Shown here piece by piece: positions 19,058-31,028 of a stretch of DNA of 64,000 nt. The DNA comes from Stereum hirsutum FP-91666 SS1 (lineage: Eukaryota > Basidiomycota > Agaricomycetes > Russulales > Stereaceae). Below the pieces are notes generated by a model that did no database searches, had not been told where the DNA came from, and was given only the letters and a program-made list of their open reading frames with translations. The first letter of the stretch is position 1. Every line of letters begins with the position of its first letter. The stretch is taken from positions 1,486,514 to 1,550,513 of the forward strand of contig NW_006763132.1 of the NCBI RefSeq assembly GCF_000264905.1. Direction: 5' to 3'. The translations under genes were made by a program, and so were the position numbers.

Positions 19058-20306
19058 TTATTGATAGTATTCATACTTCTTTCGTTCTTTCGTCTTCTTC
19101 CAAGTTCCATATTCGACTCCTCTCTGCATTCCATACCCAGCGTAGAAATTCTACCCTCAACATCTTGCTCCGATTGCATCTTTAGTGTTGCCCCAACATT
19201 CTATCCCACATCCTCCATTCCATTTCTGTCTTTTCATTCCTGTCCGAGCTTGGTTTGAGCTTACCCTTACTGCCGCTTTCTGTACTAATATGCTTGCTAT
19301 TGGTGTCCGTGTAGATATCAGAATGTCTATTGTTTCTGTATGCCATCATCCCCCTCCCTTCCCTCTCCGGCTGCGGCTTTTTTTCTTGGTTAACTTGTTT
19401 CATTTACGCAAGTTGTGTGTTTGATCCCTATCTGCCGGTGTGCACATTTTTTTTGGTACTTACTTTACGGCTGCCCCGGTCTTTTCCCTTGTAATCGAGC
19501 AATTTCACATGTCTATTTCTACGGGAGGTTTAAAGGTGACAGTCTGGTATGGAACAGAGGCGGAGCCAATGGGGGAGGTTGAAATACGTCGCATCGGGTG
19601 CCACCTGTGCGTCTCGGACACAGGGTAAGTCGCACTCCTAGTAGAGCATGTATGCTTGACGGTGCTATTGTCGCCCACGAATACTTTTCCTTGCTGTTTG
19701 ACTGCTGTTTGACTGCTGTCCCGCAACAAAGAGTCCGGCGCCAAGGGCTCGGTCAAATTAGCCGTTCGCGTGGCCAAAGCCTAATACTATTTAGATAGAA
19801 TAGCCGCACTTTAGATGCGGCAGTGCAATTCCCCGGGCTGCCACAACATACTACAGTACTTACTTTATCGAGAGCCAGCAACAATACGCTACCATAACCA
19901 TGGTTTGTGCACTATAGTAGTTCTTTGATTGTTGTAGTGCCCCGGCGATTTCTCCCAATTCCTGGCACACCATGGTGATGCGACTTCAAGTTACGAGAGC
20001 CCTGGCCATTGGGGCATAGGAAGTCCCCACGCAACATTTTATCGCATCTTTGCCTGCCGTTACTTACCAATGCGTGCTGATTCCCGTCCTTTCCGTATTG
20101 CTATATAGCGTTGGCCTGAGAGCTAGCTAACCGACGGGTCACTTCGGCAGTATAACAACGTCCGAAACCTTTTATGTGATATCTGTAGAGCCGGGTTGCC
20201 CCCAGCGGCATCTGCGAAACACGATTTACAATCCTCGTCATCGCCGTTCTCTCTCGTCCCGCCATCGCAAAGGCGAGTGAGCCCTCTGGGCTGCGGCATA
20301 CACGAT
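19058..20306. other. Intergenic, acetyltransferase 3' flank
   Basis: T/C-rich 3' sequence of the acetyltransferase gene, then about 600 bp with no recognisable feature before the membrane-protein start at 20307. Confidence 0.45.
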
Positions 20307-21776
20307 ATGTCAGTTGCCTCCCTTTCATTGCCCAAGGCGACTCTTATCTCGCTGAGTCTTACTTGCATTCTTTACGGTGCGTTGTACCTGCTCGGGGTCA
20401 TCTACATATTTACAACTCCGGGCGCTGACGAATAAAGGGATATGTCCAGGATTCTCATTGTTCATGTTCTTTGTGACGCTATGGGTCCTGCTGCATGGTC
20501 GTTCCGCCACGGAAATCAGCCGTTTGATGTTGACTTTTACTTGCGTGTTCTTCACTTTCAGCACTGTGGTGAGTTTTCGATCTAATTCTTGCATCTATTA
20601 TTTGGATTTATCAGCATGTCAGCTAACGCAAAGATCTCAAAGCACGTCGCCGTCCTCATACGCCACACGATTGAAGGCTTCTTAGACCAAGCTCTTCCAG
20701 CTGAATGGTTCAAAGACAAATCATCCCCGACCTTCATTACTATCCTTGTCTTGTACGCTTGCCAGTGCTTCACAGGCGATGCCGTCCTGGTGAGCCTTCT
20801 ACGGAAAATCCGTTTGATTCCTGACTTTGATGAGTGGTTGTCGCGCAGATATACCGCTGTTATGTGGTCTGGGAACGTCGTGCAGTCATCATTCTCATGC
20901 CAGTTGCATTCTTTTGTGGGTATGTAGGTTAGTCAAATATTTGATCTTCGGGTGGGACAATTATTGATACGCCTCGTTGCATCGCTGCTTACTCTGTGGT
21001 ACTGAACATTCATACGGCCATACATCCTTAAGGTACTATGTTCACCGGAATATGGGCCTATGCTGTATATCAACGACGTCTAGCTCCCATCATGGTGGTC
21101 ACCGCTGCTTGTTGCTCCATTATCGTCAACATCACCTGCTCTTGTACGTATGATTAACTCCCACATGCAAGATGTTGCAGTCATTTACATTCTACTTATT
21201 CTATATGCTGGCAGCATTACTCGGTTTTCGACTTTGGAAGCTCAACACCCATATCCTCCCACAGCAGCTTCGTCACTCCGCCCTTCCCGTCCTCCACCTT
21301 GTCGTCGACGCTGCGCTGCTTTACACTTTGACCCTTGGCGTGACCCTTATATGCCTCCTGGTCAATACAAACGCGATGGCCATCATGATCGAATTGGTGG
21401 GTGTTCATCCATCCTTTCCTCTATTAGCAAAACCCGGGCAGATCATAACCTCTTAGAGCTCGAGCACCCTCATCCTTATGCCCACAATCTGACACAAATT
21501 CTTACACTACAGACCGTACCCTTAATCGCCATAATTTTCTATGGCGTCATCATTCGTGTTGGAATAACCCGCGCGTCGCCCTCTACCTTCGAGTCGACGA
21601 CAGACGGAAACGGTTATCTCAGTACTGTCTTTTATCTCCAACCAACAAGATCGCGACGCGCGTCCAAGGAAGATGTGAACAGTCCCAATTACCACTCCCC
21701 TGACCATTACGCTCACTCGAACCATGAACATGAGCACGGTGAAGGAAGTAGCCAAGCAGGGCTCAATAATTTATGA
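20307..21776 (+). CDS. Seven-helix membrane protein, Agaricomycete family of unknown function
   Basis: Exons: 20307-20376, 20450-~20572, ~20623-20789, 20849-20927, 21033-21143, 21215-21396 and 21513-21776, about 331 aa. Hydrophobic segments follow the plan of the common basidiomycete seven-TM proteins: ISLSLTCILYGFSLFMFF, LMLTFTCVFFTF, a loop with AEWFKDKSSPTF, ITILVLYACQCFTGDAVL, then the hallmark IYRCYVVWERR, CGYVGTMFTGIWAYAVY, VVTAACCSIIVNITCSSLLGF, VLHLVVDAALLYTLTLGVTL and TVPLIAIIFYGVIIRVG. The tail is polar and His-rich. The exon 2/3 junction is uncertain: the strong GTGAGT donor at 20569 joined to the CAG at 20614 breaks the frame, so I used weaker sites a few bases on. Topology resembles a receptor, but no ligand or partner is known. 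Confidence 0.75.
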
Positions 21777-22376
21777 TTGTGATGTCCGAACGAGAGGATG
21801 TGGTTCAGGATGACAATGTATTATTATTAGATATACCTCCTTGATAGGTGAATCACTACGGATTCCTGGTAGGAAGCGAAGCTCACGAGCGTTTAGATTA
21901 ATATTGAAAACGACCTTGAAGGCTGGCGTTTGCTGCCTTCGGAGCGCCAGTATCATCAAAATCACAGTGGGGTGCACACGCGTAAAACCTCCAGCTGTGT
22001 CGGCTTCCTCTCAGCAGCGGCCCATCTCTCCGTCTTTTATTGACCCGAGAAGTGACATTCGAGGGCAACACAAGACGGTACAACCTTGAAAATACCCCAC
22101 GATCGCTACACTGCAACAATCTTGGATCGCTTCACTGAAGAGTCATGCTTCCGTTCGCTTGCGCTTCTGATTCTCGCCATCCTCGTCGGGCTCCTTGTGG
22201 CCCTTGTATTTCGGTAGTTTACTGTGGTGACATATATAGGAGAACTGATGAGCATGTGACGATCTTGGATCGTTGAATCGTGGTCAACCACATACCCTTC
22301 GTCGGCTGTCAACTCTGGGAGCAGTTTCTGTACGTCCGCAATGTCAAACCAAATGGTAAATGAGCGAGTGAGCATA
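21777..22376. other. Convergent intergenic region
   Basis: Shared 3' flank between the seven-helix gene (+) and the GFA-domain gene (-). No supported feature. Confidence 0.45.
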
Positions 22377-23412
22377 TCAATTACGCACACTGGAACCCTT
22401 ATGGCCAGACCATTTCGGACTATATTCCAACCAGTCATAATTTGACGATCGAAAGTTAGGCAGATCGAGACACATAAGAGTGTGGATCAACGCACATCCC
22501 ATCAGGTACTTCCATCACCCGCTGCTCATAGAATATATGTGCCGTGGGCTGGAAATCATGCGGGACATGCCTATCTTTGAAGCGGAATGAGCCAGGGTAT
22601 GCGAGCACGGTATTTTTGCCTTCGTCGAAGAGTGGGGAGCGACAGTTATCGCATGAGACTTTGCAAGGCACGTCGTGGCCTGATGTTCGTCTGGAGGTGA
22701 AGGAGATTGGAAATCATAGGTTAGAAGAAGAGTAATAACATCAAAGTCAGGACAAAACCTACTTCTCGGTGCTGAAGAAGTGAAGGTGGTCCTCCTCATT
22801 CTTCACGAGCCTGATAGACGTCTGAGTTGCTGATAGTGAGTTAGTGTCGTGACAAGTAAAAAAAGGTTGTACCTTGGGAAAGATAACAGCCCACTGGAAG
22901 GGTGCACCTAGTGAGTAAATTAGGGAAAGGCTGCGAAATGGCGCGAAATGTGTTCGAGGATGTACCATGAAGACTCTGGCACTGATGACAGTGACAGTGC
23001 TTAGCATCCAAAGGGTTGCCGTGGAACTCAAAGACGACTGGGAGGATGAAAGAATATGAGAACCAACGGATGTCTTCTCAAAGGAGTTGGTGCTGACCGT
23101 CGCCACACCAGCACTGTCTGCAATAATCCCTGTGAGAAGACATATAGCCAAAATCCCACTGAATTCGACCCACGAAGTATAATGTTTCTCGAACTTGTCA
23201 CCATCCGACTTCCAAAGGTACGGTGGCTTGTGCATAAAATCTTTCTCGGAGTCGCCCCCATCTTGACTAGGGGTGGGAGGTTGGCCCCTCCACCCCGTGT
23301 CCGGAAAGTCCTCATGGCCGCTTTTTTGCTCCTCGTCGGGCGGATGAGGAATGACGGAGTGCTCTGTCTCTTCGTGATAGTAGCCTGGATGAGCGTTGAC
23401 GTGGAGAGGCAT
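22377..23412 (-). CDS. GFA/CENP-V domain protein (Zn-binding, Mss4-like fold)
   Basis: Seven exons (23412-23174, 23129-23098, 23037-22966, 22907-22873, 22821-22763, 22690-22496, 22419-22377) give 224 aa. The core shows the zinc-binding cysteines of the glutathione-dependent formaldehyde-activating family: CWCGDVVFEF, then AKHCHCHQCQSLHGAPFQWAVIFPK, then VPCKVSCDNCRSPLFDEGKN and the closing PDGIPKWSGHKG. The N-terminal ~80 residues (NAHPGYYHEETEHSV..., PHPPDEEQ) are unusually long, acidic and His-rich compared with typical GFA proteins. The name GFA is historical; most members have no proven catalytic role, so the function is open. The start at 23412 leaves a 297-bp divergent promoter with the DUF1295 gene; an in-frame upstream ATG at 23511 cannot be excluded. 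Confidence 0.85.
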
Positions 23413-23709
23413 TGGAAAAGAGGATATGGCGAAGACTAACCATCGAGGGAGTGGTCTATATACAACCTTTGTACAACCTGTTGACATCACTACATGACGC
23501 ACGACGCACAAATCTGAGCGTGGAACGCGCCGATCAGGTGACCGCTAGTCTCCGTAGCAGACCTCACACAAGACAGTTAGGTGACCGCATCTTATGCCAC
23601 GCTCGATTCAGTAGTCGCTATTCGCGTCCGCAACGCGATCTGCGCCTGACGTTGGCCTGACGCAGGTCGATGCGATGGCCGTCCATCATCCTCCTTGTCG
23701 ACAACCGCC

Positions 23710-25126
23710 ATGAACGCGTTCTCGAGATTGATTCCCGTCGTCGGCTCTGCCTACGGGCTCCAGGCAGGTCAGTCTCTCCCCATCGCGACTGACATCCCCA
23801 AAAACCTCGTCTTGACCGTTATGATGATCAGCCCTCGCCGCCATCTTCGTTCCCCAAGCGAACGAGAAGTACTATGATCTAGGAGGCTCTCTAGGCTTTC
23901 TCTCCACTGCATTCGTCTCGCTTTACTATCCTCAGCTCAAATCTTCAGTCCTCGAACGACGCCTTGTCCCACTCCCTGCACTGTCCAGCTTCGCACCTAG
24001 GCAATTGCTCTTGACCGCAGCTTTAGGAATATGGAGTGCTCGGCTCGGCAGTTTTCTCGTCCAAGTATGGTAGATAACTGGGCTGCTTGATTCTTTGAAA
24101 ACTGATTGTGGTCTGCCAGAGAGCCATCAAGGCCGGTGGTGACTCTCGCTTTGACGAAGTCAAACATCAACCCGCCAAATTCACTGCCTTCTGGTTCGCC
24201 CAAGGTACCGAGTCTTCCTAGGCCTTTGTCTGCACCTGCTGAACCTATAGTATTATAGCCACCTGGGTATTTCTTGTCGGACTTCCCGTTTACATGGTGA
24301 GAACCGAGGTTGCAGCACGCCGTGTCTCTTTCTGACTGTGACCTGTGGCTCAACAGGTCAACACCCTTCCAGTGCACCTCCACCCTGCACTGTCTTATGC
24401 CGACTATGCCGCCGTCGGCATTTACGGCGCCTCCCTCCTCTTCGAGATCATCGCCGACCGTCAAAAGGCGAACTGGAGGAATGCGCAAAAGAACAAACAG
24501 CACGAGGAGAAGTTTATCACCAGCGGGCTCTGGAGCCTAAGCAGACACCCAAAGTATGACGTTCTACATCTGCACAACATCTGAACGCTGAACTGACTGC
24601 CTTTTACACTGCAGCTATGTCGGCGAAGTGGGCATCTGGACCGGCATCTGGGCATTGTCCATTGCATCGCTGAGAACGCCATACTTTCCCAAGCTCACCT
24701 GGGCGGTAGCCGCCGTCAGCCCCTTGGTCACCTACATGCTCTTGCGAAACGTACGTCCCACACTTTCCTTCTATTTCCCAGTTGATGTTCTTATCAAACG
24801 CAAACTGGCGACTATTCAGGTCTCCGGTGTCCCTCCGTTGGAGGTAAGTCGCCTAACCGCTGAAATGCAGACTAGTAGTGTGGTGTATTGCGCTCACTTT
24901 CATCCCACTGAGCACAGAAATCCGGTGACAAGAAGTACGGCAACGATCCCAAGTGGCAAGAATACAAGAGGTGAGTCGTCCGCTTCCACCAATGACGCCC
25001 TCGTGGCCTTCCTTGAGTCCACTCCCTCTCGCGCCCTCGATCAGACACACTTGCTAACATATCCGTCTCATTGTTTTCTATCGTAGAACGGTGCCCGTGT
25101 TCTGGCCGTGGGGCGGTGTGGATTAA
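23710..25126 (+). CDS. DUF1295 membrane protein (steroid 5-alpha-reductase-like fold)
   Basis: Nine exons (23710-23767, 23832-24064, 24120-24204, 24259-24296, 24357-24553, 24615-24750, 24820-24843, 24918-24970, 25087-25126) give 287 aa. Several membrane helices precede the C-terminal signature FEIIADRQKANWR...[27 protein letters not shown] and, at the end, KYGNDPKWQEYKRTVPVFWPW. RHPNYxGE and YxxYxxxxPxFxP are typical of DUF1295 and related isoprenylcysteine-methyltransferase / sterol-reductase C-terminal folds. The protein is therefore an integral, probably ER-membrane, NADPH-type reductase candidate. The substrate is unknown. Six codons earlier a TTG lies in frame, but the ATG at 23710 is the sensible start. 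Confidence 0.88.
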
Positions 25127-25519
25127 GTGCCTCTGTTCATGATATCGCGTCCTGGAGGATTGAGCGTATGTTGTATGTATGAGTCACATTGAAGTTCTTG
25201 CTGCTCGTTGCTGTCTGACGCTTCCGCATTTTCCATGAAGTGTACCAAGAGTTATACATACATGACGTACGAGGACGGTATTAGTTTAAATACTAGCAGC
25301 GAGCCCGTGCTACGCACGGGAGACCAGATAGACTACCTGAGTAGTAATGAATGCTTGATATAACAAGATGGAACCCCCGTTGGGACTGCCTCGAACTCCG
25401 GGTAGAGGCGTTCTCTCTCCTGTGCTGCTGAGAGTCTCTCGTTCTATTCGATTTACTCATTTTTCTCGAGGGAGAAAGCAAGAGGTTAGGACTCCTCGCT
25501 TGCAAAACTTCCTTGAATA
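25127..25519. other. Intergenic with Helitron-like end
   Basis: This holds the 3' flank of the DUF1295 gene and, at 25293-25320, the Helitron-like terminus described separately. The rest is the promoter side of the HNH gene. Confidence 0.45.
25293..25320 (-). mobile_element. Helitron-like 3' terminus (hairpin + CTAG^T)
   Basis: On the minus strand the 7-bp hairpin CCCGTGC-GTA-GCACGGG (25304-25320) is followed seven bases later by CTAG (25293-25296) and then a T. A short GC-rich hairpin ~10 nt before a CTRR end, inserted next to a T, is the known 3' terminus of Helitron rolling-circle transposons. The element would extend rightwards, towards or through the HNH gene. No 5' TC end or Rep-helicase coding sequence was found, so this is at most a non-autonomous or truncated copy. 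Confidence 0.5.
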
Positions 25520-26939
25520 ATGACTGCCTACCTACCGGAGACGGAAGAAGTTCACCTGTACCACAGTCCACCATGGTTTACCTCCACGACGACCACCATG
25601 GCCGAATCAAGCGATTCTGGCGAACCTCTTCCTCGACCGAACAGCTTCAACACCGGCACTGAACTCGTCTTACACACAGCTTATTCTCGGTGTCTCGATT
25701 TCGAAACGAATGTCTTGGCCAATCCTGCCGCCCTCCCACAAACGGGCAAGCTCTCACCCCTAATTTGCGCTCGCCTTATCGGGCGGCTGCTGCTCGAGGC
25801 ACCGACTGACGACGGTCGCGCAAATGTCGCCTCGGAGATCGTGCGGTGTCAGGACGATACCAATCTCCAGAACATGGCGAATCTCTACAAGGACCACTTC
25901 ATCAGGTGCTGTAAGTCAAAGCTACCTTTATTTCATATCCATGCAGGAGCTTACGCAGGATCCCGGCTTTCACGTAGTCTACAAAACAAACGGTCGCACT
26001 CCGGCACCTTCGTCTCATCCATCCGCACCATCGTTTGACCTCAAAAAAGATGAAATTCGTGCCCTGTTGCTCGCAACTCCGTCTTCCCATGACGTAGCCA
26101 AGGCGCAAGTACGCCATCTAGGTTTAAATGTCTTATGGCTGAGGCACACTGACTCTTTTCCCGGTCTTCTCTATTCTCTTCGAGGCCCTGGAACGTGACG
26201 GGTATCGATGCATCATTTCGAGACGGCTCGACTCCGGATCTGTGTTTGCAGGGCTTGTTCTCGACGACGGGGTGAGTATGGGAGTGGTCACCCATTGTGC
26301 CCATATCTTCGATAGATCCACAAATGAGAATTTCGATGATTCCGCAAAGGTGTGCTCTTACCTTATAACCGAAAGGATCATTGTTATTCATGATCCTATC
26401 TCTCCTGTAGGAGCCCTATGCAGCATCTGTGCATGCTATACTGGATCGGTACGGCGGTATCAACTCCTTTCAGGAACTCAACGGCGCAAACATACATCGC
26501 CTTGAGAACATCCTGACCTTAGATACCAATATTCACACATCCTTTGACCAACTGAAGCTCTGGCTGAAGAAAATTCCTGATGTGAGTGGTCGTGTTTACA
26601 TTTTACAACGACCTAGATTGACCCCCCATCCATTCATAGGGTTCCAATAGCAGCTACACCGTGGAGGCTCCGTCTTCCAGTCGATTTCTTCTTAGGATTC
26701 TTCCTAGCACTCAAGTCGACTTCACCACATCTGACCCAGTAAAGCGCCCTCTGCCCGACCCTCGTTACCTCAAGCTCCACGCGGCTTGTGCCCGTGTCGC
26801 CCATCTGTCAGGTGCAGCAGAGTACATCGACCAGATTTTGCGCGAGGAGGAAGTCACAAAGGTTTTGGCGGTCGATGGGGGCTCGAGCGAGCTCTTAAAC
26901 CACATACTCATGCATCGTCTGGGTATCACGGCTCATTAG
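25520..26939 (+). CDS. HNH-nuclease-domain protein, Agaricomycete family
   Basis: Five exons (25520-25910, 25978-26108, 26185-26349, 26411-26581, 26640-26939) give 385 aa with no frame break. The middle and end match the widespread basidiomycete proteins carrying an HNH_2-like domain: FYKTNGRTPAPSSHPSAPSF, then ALERDGYRCIISRRLDSGS, the histidine of HCAHIFDRSTNENF, and LENILTLDTNIHTSFDQLKLWL, followed by a C-terminal helical region (HAACARVAHLSGAAEYIDQILRE). These proteins are numerous in mushrooms and functionally uncharacterised. Nuclease activity is inferred only from the Cys/His/Asn/His pattern. An alternative start is the ATG at 25598 (MAESSDSGEP). The gene lies just inside a putative Helitron end, so it may have been captured or moved by such an element. 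Confidence 0.78.
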
Positions 26940-27347
26940 ACCTGTATTTTTCGTGTTCATCCTCCATGGTCTCACTCGGAGTTCAGTCATTTGTCTATCC
27001 CCCCCAATATTCCAATACAAGTCTGTTTAGATACCATCCAACTTGGTGCATACAGTCATTTTGTCATGATGCTTGAGAAAGAAGAACGGAAGGATAGAAC
27101 TCACGAAAAGCAAGAACACCCCGAACATGAAGAATGAACTCCCTATGATGCCAGTGGGCACGATCCAATGTATGTACGACGATAAAAAAAAAGCAAGCTT
27201 TCTATCTAGGTAACAGCTGAAGGTCCAAGAGAAGGGACACCGCACTACTGAGGCATTACAGTCAACCGGTATATTCGGTGACACGATTGAAACGATCGTA
27301 TAATGCCCAAGAACGAAAGCAGGAAAAACATGTGGAGACAGAGGTTA
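26940..27347. other. Intergenic, HNH gene 3' flank
   Basis: No coding or RNA feature seen before tRNA-Arg. Confidence 0.45.
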
Positions 27348-27420
27348 CGACCAACCCCAGATTCGAACTGGGAATCTCTAGCTCCGGAAACTAGCGCCTT
27401 AACCATTAGGCCAGCCGGCC
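27348..27420 (-). tRNA. tRNA-Arg(CCG): tRNA-Arg (anticodon CCG)
   Basis: On the minus strand the acceptor stem GGCCGGC pairs with GTTGGTC (three G-U pairs) and is followed by discriminator G. The D-arm is GCCT/AGGC with loop AATGGTTA. The anticodon arm CTAGT/GCTAG has the loop TTCCGGA, giving anticodon CCG. The T-arm is CCCAG/CTGGG with loop TTCGAAT. Length is 73 nt, with no intron. Confidence 0.94.
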
Positions 27421-27555
27421 ATGCCCTGGGATGCTGGCCGAAGGATATTCACAAGGACATTTGTATTTGGCACGGACCCCGGAACCGAGACGCGCTTGGT
27501 GCGTTGAGCGTGACTGGTGTTGAGACGCGTCGTTTACACCTCGCTCTCGACCACC

Positions 27556-29339
27556 ATGTCCTTCTTCGGCTCAGCGGCCTCGACGTCGACAGCGACACAA
27601 GACAAAGATATTGAAGTCGTCGACCCACCTCCAGATTCTATCTCATCCCTGGGGTTCTCTCCCGCCGCAGATTATCTTGCTGTTGGAAGCTGGGACAACA
27701 ATGTGCGCACCGTCACCACATCCTTTCCTCACCCATTGTAGTTGCTCATCATAGTATCTGGATGTTGTATGATAGGTGCGTATATACGAAGTAGGCTCTG
27801 CAGGGCAGACCCAGGGGAAAGCAATGTATTCACACCAAGGCCCGGTGCTGAGTCTTTGCTGGAATAAGGTGTGGCCTTGTTTGAATTGCTCCTCTCAAAA
27901 ACTCTAACCACTGTTCCTCGCTTTCATCTCGCCCATTCAATCTCCCTCCAATTCACCAATTATTTCATTGGCGCCTTCTTTCCCGGTCAAAACTAGGACG
28001 GTACCAAGATCATTTCCGGCGGCGCGGACAATGCAGCTCGACTTTTCGACATCCAGAGTGGGCAGTCGTCACAAGTTGCGCAACACGACAATGCAGTCAA
28101 GGTCGTCAAATGGATTGAAACACCACAGGGGGGAATCCTTGCCACTGGTAGTTGGGATAAGACATTGAAGGTCCGCACTCTTCATCTATTCATTCTGCTT
28201 CACACCGATGATCAACTTAATGGATGGTTGCCTGTAGTACTGGGACCTACGAACCCCAAACCCGATCACCGTCGTTCAACTTCCAGAGCGATGTTACTCC
28301 ATGGACGTGCAGTATCCCTTGCTCGTCGTGGGCACCGCAGAGCGCCACATTGCCTCTTTCGACCTTGCCAAAAATCCTGCCGCCCCACAGAAAGTGCGTA
28401 ACCATATCCTAATCATCATTTTCTGGCCGGTACTTACTTTGCTTGTATCGACATTACAATGGATTCGGTTCATTATTTGTAGGTCATGATCTCCCCCCTA
28501 AAGTGGCAAACTCGTGTCGTGTCATGTTTCCCGCAAGCTAACGGATTCGCTGTCGGGAGTGTCGAAGGGCGTGTTGCAATCCAGTGAGATACCTTTTCCT
28601 TATACCTGACTCGGTATTGGAATCTGACCATCGTTTCTCCAGGTACACCGACGACTCACAGTCCGCGTACGTTGCTCTCCAAAATATTCGAGAGTGCCCT
28701 CAGAACCACCTTGACTAACTCTTCACCTCGTTTCTTTTTCCTCGATGTGGATCAGCAATAATTTCTCGTTCAAGTGCCACCGACGGGACTCAGCGCCTAA
28801 CTCGAAGGACCAATCTTTGGTCTTCGCAGTGAACGATATTGGCTTTCACCCAGTACACGGCACATTCTCGACTTGCGGTAGATCTGCCTTATTTTGCTTC
28901 TGTATGTTCCCCAATGGCTGACTCCTCGATATTCACTAGGATCCGATGGAACTATCAACTTCTGGGACAAGGATGCACGGACACGCCTGAAGAGTGCGTT
29001 AAATATCCTAGCTCTTATCCTCCGTCTATTGCTCATCGTCGGTTCTCGCTTATATCACCAACTACTTGTCTACGTGCCATTCACTTCTCATTGATCCGTC
29101 CTCGCCCTCCCTTTTGCCACCTGCCCACCCGCTACTATGTCCGCCGCGTAACAGCCTTCGACGCTTGCCCCGGCCCAATTGCGGCCACCGCCTTCAATAG
29201 GACCGGATCGATCTTCGCCTACGCCATATCTTACGACTGGTCCAAGGGACATTCGGGCATGACCAGCGGTCACCCGAACAAGATTATGCTGCACGCCACG
29301 AAGGACGATGAGGTGAAGAAGAGGCCGTCGAAGCGGTAG
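27556..29339 (+). CDS. RAE1: mRNA export factor RAE1/Gle2, WD40
   Basis: Nine exons (27556-27702, 27776-27868, 27997-28170, 28238-28393, 28483-28583, 28643-28666, 28756-28877, 28940-28993, 29155-29339) give 351 aa. The protein begins [19 protein letters not shown] and then shows the seven-bladed WD40 run: [127 protein letters not shown]. The end [17 protein letters not shown]...HPNKIMLH is diagnostic for Rae1/Gle2. It acts at the nuclear pore with the Nup98 GLEBS motif in mRNA export and in mitosis. Exon 6 is only 24 nt. The gene is complete and intact. Confidence 0.95.
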
Positions 29340-30445
29340 TTACCCTGGCGGACTAGTTCAGGACGGCATGACCGGGGTCTGAGATAGTCGTCGTATTGCT
29401 TGCTTTTTCTTCGCTGTTGTTTTCGTTCTATGACCATCGATTGACCCCGCATTCCAGGATGATTATGATCTTCCCTTTGTAAGGTCGGAGGAGAGTCCTG
29501 AAGTTCATTCCGAGTCAGATATCGTGTTACAGCTGTTTTCAGAATCGTAGTCGCATCCAGGATTTTCGTCGATGGGGCTTGGCCCCACTCGGAGCCTCAC
29601 CCGGGCTCGCCACAAGCTGGGCCACAGCACTCTCGTGTGCCTCAGCAAGCCCTCAGAGCGTTAGTCCCGATGCACATGTCTCCAAAAAATATCTAGAACC
29701 TCATGAAAGATATCTATCTCATAAAAAATGCCTATCTCATGTTCTGAGATGGAATAGTGATGCCTATGTCGGTGTTATGCTCTTGCTCTGATCTACACTC
29801 CTCACCCTCACAGCCCGGGACCGTTCATCAAAGAGAATAAGCTATCGCTAAGTCGAGAGCCTTCGGTCCATCTATGTCCCTCGCTCAGAAGGCTCTATAT
29901 CAATAGGCGTTCCCGCAGGATCTATGATCCTTGCGTGCGTCAATTTCAGTACCTACAGCGGGATTCACGATCCAGGCCGGAGCTTGCCGCCGTTGCCAAA
30001 TCGGGTGACGGCCAACTTCGTGTGTCACAGCTGGCGTGGAAGTAAATCACAAGTGTGCTCGTTGGCACCTCAGTAACTAACTCGCCAAACACGGCTCCAA
30101 TCACTTTACATAACAGTCATAATAGCACAGAAATAAGTGGCCCGAGTCACCACCATAATCTTGAGTCCTGACTCCTGTGGTTCAGGGTGTTTTAACCGCG
30201 AAGGATAAATATTACCATGCTGATCTTGGCTCATCAACATTTTTCATAGTACTCATATCATTTCACGACGTGTAGATAGAATCACTAGCCGACCAGCTCA
30301 GGAGAATAAATGCAGTTGAAACCTCGTCACAAAGCGCATTACCAAAAGTAACAAAAAGACCAGTCGGAGTTGAACCCCAAGACCCGTTTGATACCCATGA
30401 CCCCTCGATAACCTAGACAGAATAATCTAACAGGTGCCCTCGCGT
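29340..30445. other. Intergenic, 1.1 kb
   Basis: No gene is supported. A tRNA-like patch near 30355-30425 does not fold into a full cloverleaf. Confidence 0.45.
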
Positions 30446-30909
30446 CTAGTAGTCCGTGCACGAAACCTCAGTGCCGATTTCGACACCAGAGGGGATGTCG
30501 GTGATGTCGTAGTTGTACCTAAAAACACACGAATAAGTCAGCAAGAGTCCACACAGACGTGGACGGCGATAGAGGAAAGTGTAACAATCAATGTTTGCAA
30601 GTTACATACCAGATGTAGTGTCCTCCCTTGGGGCTACCGTAGTTGATACGAATGCGTTTGCACTAATCACAAAGAACGAGCGATGTTGAGAAATGACACA
30701 CTGGCAGGGCGGTACTCGGGAGGAAAACTTACAGGCTGCTCGAGATGGCACGCATCGGCTCCACCGTGAGGAGGGCAGTTGACAAGGTCGGCAGGGTTGT
30801 TGGGATTTTTGATAAGAGTATCGACAGCTTCACGCTCAACGTTGAGGTTAGCAGCGGAGGCGATCACGGTAGTCGCAGCGAGGGTGATGAGGGCGATGAA
30901 GAACTGCAT
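30446..30909 (-). CDS. Small secreted four-cysteine protein, copy 1
   Basis: Three exons (30909-30733, 30662-30610, 30518-30446) give 100 aa. Residues 1-19 are a signal peptide (MQFFIALITLAATTVIASA), with cleavage likely before ANLNVER. The mature part has four cysteines: NCPPHGGADACHLEQPCKR and the C-terminal VSCTDY. Between them lies RINYGSPKGGHYIWYNYDI. I do not recognise a named family and assign no activity. It is clearly paralogous to the gene at 33131-33646, with the same two intron positions (phase 0 after the Pro preceding the third Cys, phase 2 inside the Trp codon) and opposite orientation. A TATA-like motif (TATATAAG) lies ~120 bp upstream, suggesting a strongly or conditionally expressed secreted protein. 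Confidence 0.85.
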
Positions 30910-31028
30910 GTTGGAAGAGGTGCTTGGAAGGAAAATTTGGTCGAAGAACCACTGGAACTGAAATGAAGTGCTTGGTGCGGAGGAGAGGGTACTTGAGTAC
31001 TGAGGACCATAAGTGTGGTGGGCGATGG

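Noticed and set aside
30355..30425. tRNA-like patch on the minus strand (GGGGTTCAACTCC with a possible anticodon arm)
   Set aside because: The acceptor strands do not pair and the D-arm is missing. At most a degraded tRNA, not annotated.
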